Source: Bacillus_BU sp051233475 (GTDB lineage Bacteria; Bacillota; Bacilli; Bacillales; Cytobacillaceae). Taken from it: a DNA stretch of 64,000 nucleotides. The position numbers were made by a program, and so were the translations under genes. The first letter of the stretch is position 1, and every line of letters starts with the position of its first letter. The stretch is taken from NCBI RefSeq assembly GCF_051233475.1, contig NZ_JBKFGH010000004.1:1-64000 (forward strand), given 5' to 3'. Shown here piece after piece: positions 24,503 to 33,197 of this stretch. The notes under the pieces were generated by a model. The model saw only the letters and a list, made by a program, of their open reading frames with translations. It made no database searches and was not told where the DNA came from.

Positions 24503-27500
24503 GAGGGATTATAAAAGGAAAATGGTTCGTCTTACTAACATGGATTGCGGTTGTAACCGTGTTGATGATGTCTGCGCCTAATATGGCAAATTTAGTTCGT
24601 CAAAAAGGCGATCTTGTAGTACCTGAGGGGTATTCCTCATCTTTAGCAAACGAAATAATCGATGAAATTAAGGATGGAAATGAATCAACCGTTGCCCTCG
24701 TATTTCAAAGTGAAAAAAAGCTTACAGATGATGAAATCCAAGAGGCTAAAAGAGCTATTAATTTATTAGAAAAAAACAAAGAAAAATTGGGCATTAAGGA
24801 AATCACCTCCCATTTTAAGGAAAAATCGCTTAAGGAACAACTTGTATCAAAGGATGGAGCAACCATTCTGACCGCCTTGAAAGTAGATATGGGAGAGCGC
24901 GAAGATAAGGAAGTGTCCAAGCAACTTTATAGTGTCCTGGAAAATATTGAACTTGAACACTACTATACTAGCAGCTGGCTTGTGAATCAGGACTTAAATA
25001 CGAATGCTCAGGAAGGTTTAAAGAAGACAGAGGGAATTACCGTTGTCTTTATCCTTGTCGTTCTTCTGCTTGTGTTCCGTTCTATTGTCGCCCCATTAGT
25101 CCCACTAGTAACCGTGGGCTTTGCGTACTTGGCATCTCAATCAATCGTTACCTTTTTAGTTGATAATTGGAATTTTCCTATTTCGTCCTATACACAGATT
25201 TTCTTAGTTGCTGTAATGTTTGGGATTGGTACGGACTATAGTATTTTACTATTAAGTAGATTTAAAGAAGAGATGGCAATACAGGAAAATATTACCTACG
25301 CAATCCTTGAAACCTACCGAACTGCCGGTAAGACAGTCTATTTTAGCGGTCTTGCAGTTATGGTTGGATTTTCGGCAATTGGATTATCGACGTTTAAATT
25401 GTATCAATCAGCGGCAGCAGTTGCGGTCGGTGTTGCGTTATTATTGGTTGCACTATCAACCATTGTTCCATTTTTTATGGTTGTGCTTGGTCGAAAACTA
25501 TTTTGGCCGGCAAAAGGGACTCTTGAGCATAAGGACAGTAAGCTTTGGGAAATCGTCGGCCGGTTTGCCTTGGCTAAGCCTGTCGTTTCCCTATTAATTG
25601 TTGCAGCGGTGACGGTGCCATTTTTAGTAACCTATGATGGAACGCTCTCCTACAATTCTTTAGACGAAGTGGGAGACAAAGCGGACTCGATTAAAGCGTT
25701 TAACATGATCGCTGATGGATTTGGACCAGGTCAATCAATGCCTGCTCAGATCGTTATTAAAAATGATGAAAAAATGGACTCCGCAGAATATATTGGCTTA
25801 GCAGAGAAAATAAGTCAGGATTTAGAAAAAATTGACGGAGTCGATACGATTCGGTCGGTATCAAGGCCAATGGGAGAGCAGCTTGAGGATTTATTTGTTT
25901 CAAAGCAGGCTGTTGCACTTGGAAAAGGAATTGGTGAAGGAAATGACGGAATCAAGCAAATTAGTGATGGCTTACACGAAGCAAGCAGTGAGTTAGCTAA
26001 TTCTCAGCCAAAGCTTGAGGATGCAACTGACGGAATCAGCAGTTTAGTATCTGGTACCGATGAATTAAAAACAGGAGTAGTAAAGCTTCAAAGTGGATTA
26101 ACTCAAATTGAAGATGGTATCCGTAAGGGGTCATTGGGCTCAGGCGAAATTAAAAAAGGCTTGCAGGAGATAAAGGCGAATGCGGAAATGCTGGCTGCAG
26201 GAAGTCAGCAGTTGTTAGCTGGTTATGAGCAGGCTGGTGCAGGGATTTCTACTTTACATGGTGAGTACCAAAAAATAGAGGGCGGTCTAAAGGGGCTTTC
26301 TGAAGGGCTGGCATCAGTAAATCAACACTTTACTAATCTGGAACAAAAGTATCCTCAAATACAAGGAGACATGGAGGACTATCAAGCGTTAAAAGGAACA
26401 GTCCTTTATAGTCAAGGTGTGATTAAAACCTTATATGACGGTTTAACCATACTAAATATCAATTTAAAAGAAGCATCAACAGGAATAACTGGGGCAAATC
26501 AGCAGTTTGCTAAAATACTAGCTGGACAGCAAGCCCTTAACGCAGGAATGGTTCAGCTAATTACCGGACTTGATGAACTGCAAAAAGGGATGACTGCTAC
26601 AGCGGATGGTCAAGGGCAGGTTGTTGGTAATGTTTCCAAGGTTACGGAAGGCTTAACTTCGATAAATTCAGGTCAGCAACAGCTCCTTGACGGGTTCTCT
26701 AATTTGGGTGGACAAATGACTCAATTAACGGATGGTCTTGAAAAAGGAGTAACGGGATTAAATCAGGTGCATGATGGTTTAAACTCTGCACAGGATTATT
26801 TAGTGGATTTATCGGAATCTGATCAAAGTTTAACGGGTATGTATATTCCTGAAGAAGTATTAGCAAGTAAGGATTTTGAAAAAGTTCTTGATACTTACAT
26901 GTCAGAAAACCGAAAAGTAATGACCATTGATGTCGTTTTCAAGGAAAATCCGTATTCAAATGAAGCGATAAACCAAGTGGATGAGATTAAACAATCAGTA
27001 GAAAAAGCAACGAAGGATACAAAGCTTGAGAATGCCACTGTTGCTGTGGGCGGGATTACAAGTACGAATGCAGATTTAAGTGCGATGTCAAAAGCTGATT
27101 ATTCACGGACGGTTGTCCTGATGCTTGTTGGAATCGCGATTATTTTGATTATTATGCTTCGTTCGTTTGTCATGCCGATCTATTTAATTGCTTCTTTAAT
27201 CATCACTTACTTTACTTCAATGGGGATTACGGAGATGATTTATGTGAATATCCTTGGGTATGACGGAATAAGTTGGGCTGTACCATTCTTTGCCTTTGTC
27301 ATTCTGGTTGCACTAGGAATTGATTATAGTATTTTCTTAATGGATCGATTCAAAGAGTACAGCGATTTGTCTGTTAGTGAGGCAATGCTTCTGTCGATGA
27401 AGAAGATGGGGACAGTCATTATATCGGCTGCGATTATTCTTGGCGGAACGTTCGCGGCAATGATGCCGGCAGGTGTACTTTCCTTGCTGCAAATCGCCAC

Positions 27501-27609
27501 GCTTGTTTTAATTGGATTGTTCCTTTATGCATTAGTGATTTTACCTTTATTTGTCCCGGTTATGGCCAAAATCTTTGGCAAAGCAAACTGGTGGCCATTT
27601 ATAAAATAG
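24499..27609 (+). CDS. MMPL/RND family exporter with large coiled extracellular insert
   Basis: 1036 aa. Two MMPL halves, each with about six membrane helices; signature motifs are FGIGTDYSILLLSRFKEE (~residue 245) and ALGIDYSIFLMDRFKEY (~935), bearing the transmembrane Asp-Tyr pairs of proton-driven MMPL pumps. Between the halves, residues ~470-790 form a long region of GL..G...L..G-type repeats (YhgE-like), predicted helical and extracytoplasmic. It resembles YdfJ/YdgH of Bacillus but the insert makes it longer. Substrate is unknown; lipids, surfactants or lipophilic drugs are likely from the family. A terminator follows. Confidence 0.9.
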   Translation: MRGIIKGKWFVLLTWIAVVTVLMMSAPNMANLVRQKGDLVVPEGYSSSLANEIIDEIKDGNESTVALVFQSEKKLTDDEIQEAKRAINLLEKNKEKLGIKEITSHFKEKSLKEQLVSKDGATILTALKVDMGEREDKEVSKQLYSVLENIELEHYYTSSWLVNQDLNTNAQEGLKKTEGITVVFILVVLLLVFRSIVAPLVPLVTVGFAYLASQSIVTFLVDNWNFPISSYTQIFLVAVMFGIGTDYSILLLSRFKEEMAIQENITYAILETYRTAGKTVYFSGLAVMVGFSAIGLSTFKLYQSAAAVAVGVALLLVALSTIVPFFMVVLGRKLFWPAKGTLEHKDSKLWEIVGRFALAKPVVSLLIVAAVTVPFLVTYDGTLSYNSLDEVGDKADSIKAFNMIADGFGPGQSMPAQIVIKNDEKMDSAEYIGLAEKISQDLEKIDGVDTIRSVSRPMGEQLEDLFVSKQAVALGKGIGEGNDGIKQISDGLHEASSELANSQPKLEDATDGISSLVSGTDELKTGVVKLQSGLTQIEDGIRKGSLGSGEIKKGLQEIKANAEMLAAGSQQLLAGYEQAGAGISTLHGEYQKIEGGLKGLSEGLASVNQHFTNLEQKYPQIQGDMEDYQALKGTVLYSQGVIKTLYDGLTILNINLKEASTGITGANQQFAKILAGQQALNAGMVQLITGLDELQKGMTATADGQGQVVGNVSKVTEGLTSINSGQQQLLDGFSNLGGQMTQLTDGLEKGVTGLNQVHDGLNSAQDYLVDLSESDQSLTGMYIPEEVLASKDFEKVLDTYMSENRKVMTIDVVFKENPYSNEAINQVDEIKQSVEKATKDTKLENATVAVGGITSTNADLSAMSKADYSRTVVLMLVGIAIILIIMLRSFVMPIYLIASLIITYFTSMGITEMIYVNILGYDGISWAVPFFAFVILVALGIDYSIFLMDRFKEYSDLSVSEAMLLSMKKMGTVIISAAIILGGTFAAMMPAGVLSLLQIATLVLIGLFLYALVILPLFVPVMAKIFGKANWWPFIK

Positions 27610-27624
27610 CTTGCAATAAATATT

Positions 27625-27658
27625 AAAAAAAACGCAGGGGGCCCCCATGCGTTTTTTT
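27625..27658 (+). terminator. Terminator of the marR-MMPL operon
   Basis: Stem AAAAAACGCAGGGGG / CCCCCATGCGTTTTTTT with one bulged A, followed by T residues, 16 bp after the stop. Confidence 0.85.
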
Positions 27659-27696
27659 ATATTGGTCGACACGATTTCATTAGGATATTTTTTTGC

Positions 27697-27873
27697 GGAC
27701 ATGAAGTTCCTTATTTTAATAAAAAACGCTGTTTTTCAAATATTTCCGGACATGAAGTTCGCTATTTGTTAATACATCAAGCAAATAAGGGACATTTAAG
27801 CTAAATAAAGGAACCTATGTCCGATAAATAAGGGAAATCTCCATTTTTGATGTAAATAACGGATTGTATGTCC
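27697..27873. repeat. Nested inverted/direct repeat, 51-bp period
   Basis: GGACATGAAGTTCCTTATTT starts at 27697 and near-copy GGACATGAAGTTCGCTATTT at 27748. Their inverted counterparts AAATAAAGGAACCTATGTCC (27803) and AAATAACGGATTGTATGTCC (27854) complete the element. Both pairs are exactly 51 bp apart, so the element is a large imperfect palindrome centred near 27785. It carries no gene. It may be a mobile non-coding repeat. Confidence 0.85.
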
Positions 27874-27977
27874 GCACAACTCCACAGTGTTTTATAGGGA
27901 ATTTGCAACCTTTCCACAACGATAAATCCCCATTTACTCTTTTTATGTCCAAAAGTTGAACAAATCTAGTCGAAATA

Positions 27978-28013
27978 GGGGGATTTCCCTGAGAGGATGG
28001 GGAAGTTCCCTGA
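27978..28013 (+). promoter_or_regulatory. Two phased imperfect palindromes upstream of the nitrate island
   Basis: GGGGGATTTCCCTGA (27978-27992) and GGGGAAGTTCCCTGA (27999-28013) are imperfect palindromes repeated 21 bp apart, two helical turns, 77 bp before the first island gene. They are candidate sites for a dimeric regulator such as the NreC-like protein encoded downstream. The match to the TAGGGN4CCCTA site known for staphylococcal NreC is only partial. Confidence 0.45.
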
Positions 28014-28089
28014 TATTTTAAACACCCCCCAAATCTTACAATTAGAGTCAATTGAAAGGTTCTAATTTGTAAATAGGGGAGGACTTAGT

Positions 28090-29172
28090 ATGGAAGCAAA
28101 ACTTTCAACTACAAAAGCAAATGGGCAAACCTTCGAAAATGCCTTTGCATCTAAATTTGCAAAATCAATGTTTTTAACCGTAATTGGACTTATTATTTTA
28201 GTGTTTATTGGAACAAGAATGTTTACCCACATCGACCTTAATTTATATGGATATATGGTTGGAACGATCGTTTTTATTGGTGGCTTCTTTTATCGTTTCA
28301 TAGCTTGGGGTGAAAGACCACCGACAAAGATCATTATTAAAAAAGGTCTAAAGCTGCTAACACGGAAATCAACCCCAAAAACTTCCGTTGAGCATTTGGC
28401 CACTTACAATTTTATTTGGAATCGTGGAATATACCGTTGGACTCAGCACGTTCTAATTGGTTGGGGCTGCGTTATATCCTGTATGGTTACGTTCCCGCTT
28501 GTTTTCGGTTGGATGTATTTCACAATGGGAGAGAACGGCTACTATACGATTGTTCTAATGGGATTAGATCTTATCGTAATTAAAGCAGATGGGATAATTG
28601 GTTTCCTATCATACAATGCTTTGAATTTCTCAGCAATGATGGTAATTACAGGGGTATCCATGGCGCTTTACCGTCGCTTGAAAAATATGCAGGCACGTGC
28701 AGAACAAAATTTCATTTATGATTTCTTACCGCTATATCTTTTGCTATTTATCTCAGTTACTGGTTTAGCCCTAACTTTTATGAACGTATTTCTACATGGC
28801 TGGGGTCAACCGGTAATGTCATTGATTCACCAGTTTTCAGTTATTATTACACTCATCTATTTGCCATTTGGAAAACTTGCACATATTCCGTTCCGTCCAA
28901 TGAGTGTTTTGGCCCGTAACTACCGAGAACACTACGCTGAACAAGGAATGAAGGAGTGTAAAGTTTGCGGAAACGAGTTTGTGTCAAATGAGCAATCCCA
29001 GGATGTTATTCAAGTTTTAGGTGTAAATGAAATGGAGTTCAGGTCAACAGAAGGAGCTCATTTAGCGGAACTTTGCTTACCATGTCGTCGGAAATATCGG
29101 ATTGCACAGTTCTCAGGATTTCCTACCCATGAAGTGAAGGTTAAGGAGGCAAACCAAAATGCAAAGGGATAA
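28090..29172 (+). CDS. Membrane cytochrome b-like subunit of nitrate reductase, C-terminal zinc ribbon
   Basis: 360 aa. Six or seven hydrophobic helices with histidines near membrane edges (TQHVLIGWG, FLHGWGQPVMSLIHQF, GKLAHIPF), suitable for b-haem ligation as in NarI/HdrE-type quinol dehydrogenase subunits. A soluble C-terminal tail has two Cys pairs, ECKVCGNEF and LCLPCRRKYR, resembling a rubredoxin/zinc-ribbon site. The gene leads the operon and overlaps the catalytic-subunit gene by 14 nt. I infer menaquinol oxidation feeding the molybdoenzyme. Exact family membership was not verified. Confidence 0.7.
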   Translation: MEAKLSTTKANGQTFENAFASKFAKSMFLTVIGLIILVFIGTRMFTHIDLNLYGYMVGTIVFIGGFFYRFIAWGERPPTKIIIKKGLKLLTRKSTPKTSVEHLATYNFIWNRGIYRWTQHVLIGWGCVISCMVTFPLVFGWMYFTMGENGYYTIVLMGLDLIVIKADGIIGFLSYNALNFSAMMVITGVSMALYRRLKNMQARAEQNFIYDFLPLYLLLFISVTGLALTFMNVFLHGWGQPVMSLIHQFSVIITLIYLPFGKLAHIPFRPMSVLARNYREHYAEQGMKECKVCGNEFVSNEQSQDVIQVLGVNEMEFRSTEGAHLAELCLPCRRKYRIAQFSGFPTHEVKVKEANQNAKG

Positions 29173-31327
29173 GTTTTTTAAAGAAATTGAAAACGTAGTT
29201 CATCCTGGCGAAAAGCTGGTAAAAACTCACTGCAGCTATTGTGGGATGCAGTGTGGAATGAATTTAAGGATTGATATTGCGACAAATAAAATTATTGGTG
29301 TTGAACCTAGATATGAATGGCCGGTAACGGTTGGGAAAATGTGTCCTAAAGGGGTTACTGCCTATCAACAAACCAATCATCCAGATCGTATTTTAAAGCC
29401 ATTAATTCGTGATAATGCCGCATTAAAGGGAACAAAGCAAGGGTTCCGTGAGGCAACATGGGAAGAGGCGTACGATTTAATCGCCAATAAGTTCCAGCAG
29501 CTGCAACGTGAATACGGAAAGGATACGTTAAGTGTTTATAGCGGCGTATCCATGACAAATGAAAAATGTTACCTAACTGGTAAGTTTGCCCGTGTTGGAC
29601 TTCAAACTCGCTATATTGATTATAACGGACGTTTTTGTATGTCTAGTGCTGCCGGCGGATTTATGCGTTCCTTTGGAGTGGACCGCGGGTCAACATTGCC
29701 TTGGACAGATATTCATGAAACTGATTGTTTGTTTATTGCTGGAAGCAATACAGCAGAGTGTCATCCTACTTCGATGTTCCGTGTTTGGGCGGTTCAAGAG
29801 CGAGGCGGTTACTTGATTGTTGCTGACCCTCGTGAAACCCCAATCGCCCGCAGAGCAGATGTCCACCTGGATTTAAAACCGGGTACAGACCTTGCCCTTG
29901 CAAACGGAATTTTAAACCTGCTTATTCAAAACGGTCATGCTGATGAAGATTTTATCAATAATCATACAAATGGGTTTGAAGAAACAAAAGAATTAGTAAA
30001 GGAATTCACTCCAGAATATACGAGTCAGTTAACCGGGGTCGCGCCTGAAAAGATTATCCGTGCAGCTGAAATTTACGGGAAAGCTCCCAATGCAGTCGTG
30101 CTATTTGCACGGGGAATTGAACAACAGCATAAAGGGGTAGACAATGTTTCAGGCTATGTTAATTTGGCGCTCGTAACGGGGAAAATTGGCCGTCCTAAAG
30201 CAGGAGTGGCAACTTTCACAGGCCAAGGAAATGGTCAAGGCGGACGTGAGCATGGTCAAAAAGCAGATGCCCTTCCAGGCTATCGTAAAATTGCCAATCC
30301 AAAACATGTAGAAGAAGTATGTAAGGTTTGGGGAATCACACCGGAAGAAATGCCAAAAGCAGGTGTCTCAGCTTATGAAATGTTTGAGTTAATGGAGCAA
30401 AAAACGATTCGCGGGTTGTACTTATTATGTTCAAACCCTGCCGTCTCAGCACCTAACTTAAACTATGTTCGCGAACAAATGAAAAATTTAGATTTCATGG
30501 TGTGTGTTGATTTCTATTTATCAGAATCGGCGGAATTTGCGGATGTGGTCCTTCCTACAACCACCTGGTCTGAGGACGAAGGAACGGTTACCAATCTAGA
30601 AGGCCGGATTATTAAAATCAATAAAGCTCAAGAGCCTGTTGGAGAATCAAAGCCAGATTGGTTAATCCAAGTTGAACTATCTGAGCGTTTAGGCAAAGGA
30701 AAACATTTCTCTCATCTAAAAACAGCTGAAAAGGTAGCAGAAGAATTCCGCTTAGCGTCTAAAGGCGGTTACGCTGATTATTACGGGGCAACCTGGGATA
30801 AAATCGAAAAACAAGATGGAGTATTCTGGCCTTGTAAAGATGAAGAAGATAAGGGGACACCACATATGTTCCTTGATAAGAAGTTTTATCATCCGGATGG
30901 AAAAGCAAAAATTTGCGCCTTACCATATCGTCCTCCTGCAGAAGAGCCTGATCAGGAGTATCCGATTCGCTTAACGACCGGCCGTGTTGTTTACCACTAT
31001 TTATCAGGGAACCAAACTAGGAGAATTCCATTCCTGCGAGACATGTGTCCTGAACCATTCGTAGAGGTGCATCCTGAGCTTGCTGCTAAATATAACATTG
31101 AACATGAAGAGGTTGTTCGTTTATACACCCGCCGCGGGGAAGCGGATTATAAAGTAAAAATTACTGAAGCGATTCGTAAAGATACTGTGTTTGTTCCATA
31201 TCATTTTGGACATGACCAATCGATTAATTTGCTTACTATTCCTGCTCTTGATCCGATCTCAAGAATGCCGGAATTTAAAGCATGCGCAGCACAGATTGAA
31301 AAACTAGAAACGAAAGTGGTGCAATAA
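29159..31327 (+). CDS. NasC/NapA-type molybdopterin nitrate reductase catalytic subunit
   Basis: 722 aa, the size of NasC and about 100 shorter than NapA. An N-terminal [4Fe-4S] site is HCSYCGMQC with the fourth Cys in GKMCPKG. The molybdenum ligand is the Cys in NGRFCMSSAAGG (~residue 160), as in Nap/Nas enzymes rather than the Asp of NarG. No Tat or other signal peptide, so it should be cytoplasmic. Further MGD-binding stretches are GSNTAECHPTSMFR, GTDLALANGI and FTGQGNGQGGREHGQKADALPG. It lies in an operon with membrane, ferredoxin and Rieske subunits and NarK, supporting nitrate as substrate. Another oxyanion or formate cannot be excluded from sequence alone. Confidence 0.85.
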   Translation: MQRDKFFKEIENVVHPGEKLVKTHCSYCGMQCGMNLRIDIATNKIIGVEPRYEWPVTVGKMCPKGVTAYQQTNHPDRILKPLIRDNAALKGTKQGFREATWEEAYDLIANKFQQLQREYGKDTLSVYSGVSMTNEKCYLTGKFARVGLQTRYIDYNGRFCMSSAAGGFMRSFGVDRGSTLPWTDIHETDCLFIAGSNTAECHPTSMFRVWAVQERGGYLIVADPRETPIARRADVHLDLKPGTDLALANGILNLLIQNGHADEDFINNHTNGFEETKELVKEFTPEYTSQLTGVAPEKIIRAAEIYGKAPNAVVLFARGIEQQHKGVDNVSGYVNLALVTGKIGRPKAGVATFTGQGNGQGGREHGQKADALPGYRKIANPKHVEEVCKVWGITPEEMPKAGVSAYEMFELMEQKTIRGLYLLCSNPAVSAPNLNYVREQMKNLDFMVCVDFYLSESAEFADVVLPTTTWSEDEGTVTNLEGRIIKINKAQEPVGESKPDWLIQVELSERLGKGKHFSHLKTAEKVAEEFRLASKGGYADYYGATWDKIEKQDGVFWPCKDEEDKGTPHMFLDKKFYHPDGKAKICALPYRPPAEEPDQEYPIRLTTGRVVYHYLSGNQTRRIPFLRDMCPEPFVEVHPELAAKYNIEHEEVVRLYTRRGEADYKVKITEAIRKDTVFVPYHFGHDQSINLLTIPALDPISRMPEFKACAAQIEKLETKVVQ

Positions 31328-31888
31328 ATGAAAAAGAGGCTCTATATTGAACTGGAAAATTGTATAGGATGCCGCTCTTGCCTCGCTGCTTGTACACAGT
31401 GCGGAGGTCATGAACAGCGCAATCGAAACTATGTTTATGACGTAAACCCGCTTGTGAACAGACAGACCATGCCGCTTATGTGCCTTCACTGTGTGAATCC
31501 AGCCTGTGCGAGAAGCTGTCCTGCCCAAGCGATACAAATACATGAAACAGGTGCCGTTTTATCTGCACTTGTTGAAAAATGCATTGGCTGTCAAAACTGT
31601 ACGATTGCTTGCCCGTATGGCATCCCGAAATTTGATACTGAGGAAAACTTAATGTACAAATGTGATCTTTGTATCGACCGGAGTAAAGATGGGATTCCGC
31701 CGATGTGTGCAAGTGTTTGCCCAACCAATACATTACAATGGTTAACAGATGAAGAAATAGAAAATAAGAGACAAGCTTACAATATGGATAATGGTAAATG
31801 GGTAACCAGTGCCCCTTATCTTGAGAATGAAACAAATGTCAGAGTCAATCTTCCTGGAATTATCCAGGGAATTACTAAGTTGTTTTAG
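31328..31888 (+). CDS. Four-cluster 4Fe-4S ferredoxin electron-transfer subunit
   Basis: 186 aa of the DmsB/NrfC/HycB type. Four cysteine groups: CIGCRSCLAAC, CLHCVNPACARSCP, CIGCQNCTIACP and CDLC...CASVCP, each able to hold a [4Fe-4S] cluster. It begins directly after the catalytic-subunit stop. It would carry electrons from the membrane subunit to the molybdoenzyme in the cytoplasm; no signal peptide is seen. Confidence 0.9.
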   Translation: MKKRLYIELENCIGCRSCLAACTQCGGHEQRNRNYVYDVNPLVNRQTMPLMCLHCVNPACARSCPAQAIQIHETGAVLSALVEKCIGCQNCTIACPYGIPKFDTEENLMYKCDLCIDRSKDGIPPMCASVCPTNTLQWLTDEEIENKRQAYNMDNGKWVTSAPYLENETNVRVNLPGIIQGITKLF

Positions 31889-31899
31889 GAGGGATTAGC

Positions 31900-32424
31900 A
31901 TGACAGAAAAAAATAATAAAATCCCATTCAATGAAGATAATTACACTCACAATATAAATCGAAACAATGAACGGAAACTTGATCGTCGAGGATTCATGAA
32001 AACATTAGTAGGAGCAGCAGGTGTTTTTGCAGTATCCTCCCTGCCGTGGGGAGCGCTTGCAGCCAAAGAGCTGACAGGTCTCGGTGAAAAGGAATATCCA
32101 CATAAAAAAATAACCGATTTAAATGCATTGGAAATTGGCAGTGCTGTAGACTTCAAATTTCCGGGTGAGCACGATGACGCTATTCTAATCCGTTTAGGTG
32201 AGGAGAAATTTGTAGCTTATCAAAATGCCTGTACCCATCTTCGCTGCCCTGTTTTTTGGGTAAAGGAAGAGGGGGAAATGGTTTGTCCGTGTCATCACGG
32301 GAAATTTGATGTTGAAACGGGTGCACCTACAGCTGGTCCGCCTCGTCGGCCATTGCCGGAAATTCAAGTAAAAGTAGAAAAGGGCGCGGTTTACGCAGTA
32401 AAGGTGAAACGTTATGAAGCATAA
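31900..32424 (+). CDS. Tat-exported Rieske 2Fe-2S protein
   Basis: 174 aa. The N-terminal twin-arginine signal DRRGFMKTLVGAAGVFAVSS (~residues 28-50) could also remain as a membrane anchor. Rieske ligands are in CTHLRC and CPCHHGKFD; the extra Cys of each box, which form the disulfide in high-potential bc1/b6f Rieske proteins, are present. Its cluster would face outside, unlike the catalytic subunit, suggesting quinol oxidation on the outer side coupled through the b-type subunit. It overlaps the next small gene by 11 nt. Confidence 0.92.
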   Translation: MTEKNNKIPFNEDNYTHNINRNNERKLDRRGFMKTLVGAAGVFAVSSLPWGALAAKELTGLGEKEYPHKKITDLNALEIGSAVDFKFPGEHDDAILIRLGEEKFVAYQNACTHLRCPVFWVKEEGEMVCPCHHGKFDVETGAPTAGPPRRPLPEIQVKVEKGAVYAVKVKRYEA

Positions 32425-32605
32425 CTATGTTGGTGTTTCCTTACTTTGTGCCATCTTATTTCTAAATATTATTTTTACTCAATACATGGTTCACCAGTAC
32501 TTTTACCAAAATTTTTTCAATGCACTAACGGCTTGTATCATCAATGTTCTTTTATTCCCAGTGGCATTTTACGTTTATAGATGGGATCAAAAGCGGAAGG
32601 CGTGA
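32414..32605 (+). CDS. Small two-helix membrane protein of the nitrate operon
   Basis: 63 aa, with two hydrophobic segments (residues ~7-25 and ~36-54) and a basic end WDQKRKA. It overlaps the Rieske gene by 11 nt, so it is cotranslated. It is too short for recognisable motifs. A role as a minor subunit or assembly factor of the membrane complex is inferred from position. Confidence 0.75.
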   Translation: MKHNYVGVSLLCAILFLNIIFTQYMVHQYFYQNFFNALTACIINVLLFPVAFYVYRWDQKRKA

Positions 32606-32611
32606 TGGTTA

Positions 32612-32926
32612 ATGAACAATGAGACCTATCTGGATTTTTGCTTTATTCGCGAAAAAACCGGAAATTTCGCGGTGGAGATTAATGAAATTTTAACAAATCT
32701 GTTTGCAGAAGTACGATTGAATTGGTACCTAGAAGAAAAAACATTAGAGGGCGCAGAAATGGTTATCGCAGAAGTTAAAGGGATGAGTAAGTGGCGTTCG
32801 GAAGAAGAGACCCTTCATTTTTTAGAGGAAAACGGAAATAAACAATTTTGGCAATATTTACAAGGATACAAAATGTTTATTTATCCGGTAACGATGAGAG
32901 GATGTTCTAGCTGTGGGACACATTAA
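32612..32926 (+). CDS. Unrecognised 104-aa protein of the nitrate operon, C-terminal CSSCGTH
   Basis: Acidic, soluble, no signal peptide. The distinctive feature is the terminal RGCSSCGTH, a CxxC-x-x-H arrangement that could bind metal or act as a thiol pair. Family not recognised; a chaperone-like role in maturation of the molybdoenzyme (position similar to NarJ genes) is a guess. Genes on both sides are 6 bp away or overlapping. Confidence 0.7.
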   Translation: MNNETYLDFCFIREKTGNFAVEINEILTNLFAEVRLNWYLEEKTLEGAEMVIAEVKGMSKWRSEEETLHFLEENGNKQFWQYLQGYKMFIYPVTMRGCSSCGTH

Positions 32927-33197
32927 CATGGAGGATCTTCAGGATTTTGTTTCTGTTCCGGTTGAGGTTGCCATATTAGACGAGCATGGCGGAGAAAAAG
33001 CGCCGTTTGTCATAAAAACAATAAAAAGATTGGGGCTCTGTCCAGATCAAACCCATTTAAGAATCTACTTTGATGATGTTTACTTTCTGGCAGTTCCGTT
33101 AGATTCAAAAGTTCGAAAAACCAATTTAGAATGGTCAGCGATTGATGCAGGGGGAAACCTGCATTATAAAATCAGGAAGGTGAGAGAGAATGAGTAA
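32913..33197 (+). CDS. Unrecognised 94-aa protein of the nitrate operon
   Basis: GTG at 32913 has GAGAGGA about 10 nt upstream; ATG 32928 (MEDLQDFV) is an alternative start. A small beta-rich-looking soluble protein (APFVIKTIKRLGLCPDQTHLRIYFDDVYFL) with one Cys. It overlaps the previous gene and the narK start by 8 nt. No family recognised. Its tight embedding argues that it is real and works with the reductase or transporter. Confidence 0.7.
   Translation: MGHINMEDLQDFVSVPVEVAILDEHGGEKAPFVIKTIKRLGLCPDQTHLRIYFDDVYFLAVPLDSKVRKTNLEWSAIDAGGNLHYKIRKVRENE

Noticed and set aside
29159..31327. Calling the molybdoenzyme NapA or a formate dehydrogenase
   Set aside because: It lacks a Tat signal and the extra length of NapA. 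NarK and Nre-like neighbours favour nitrate over formate, though the sequence alone does not prove the substrate.
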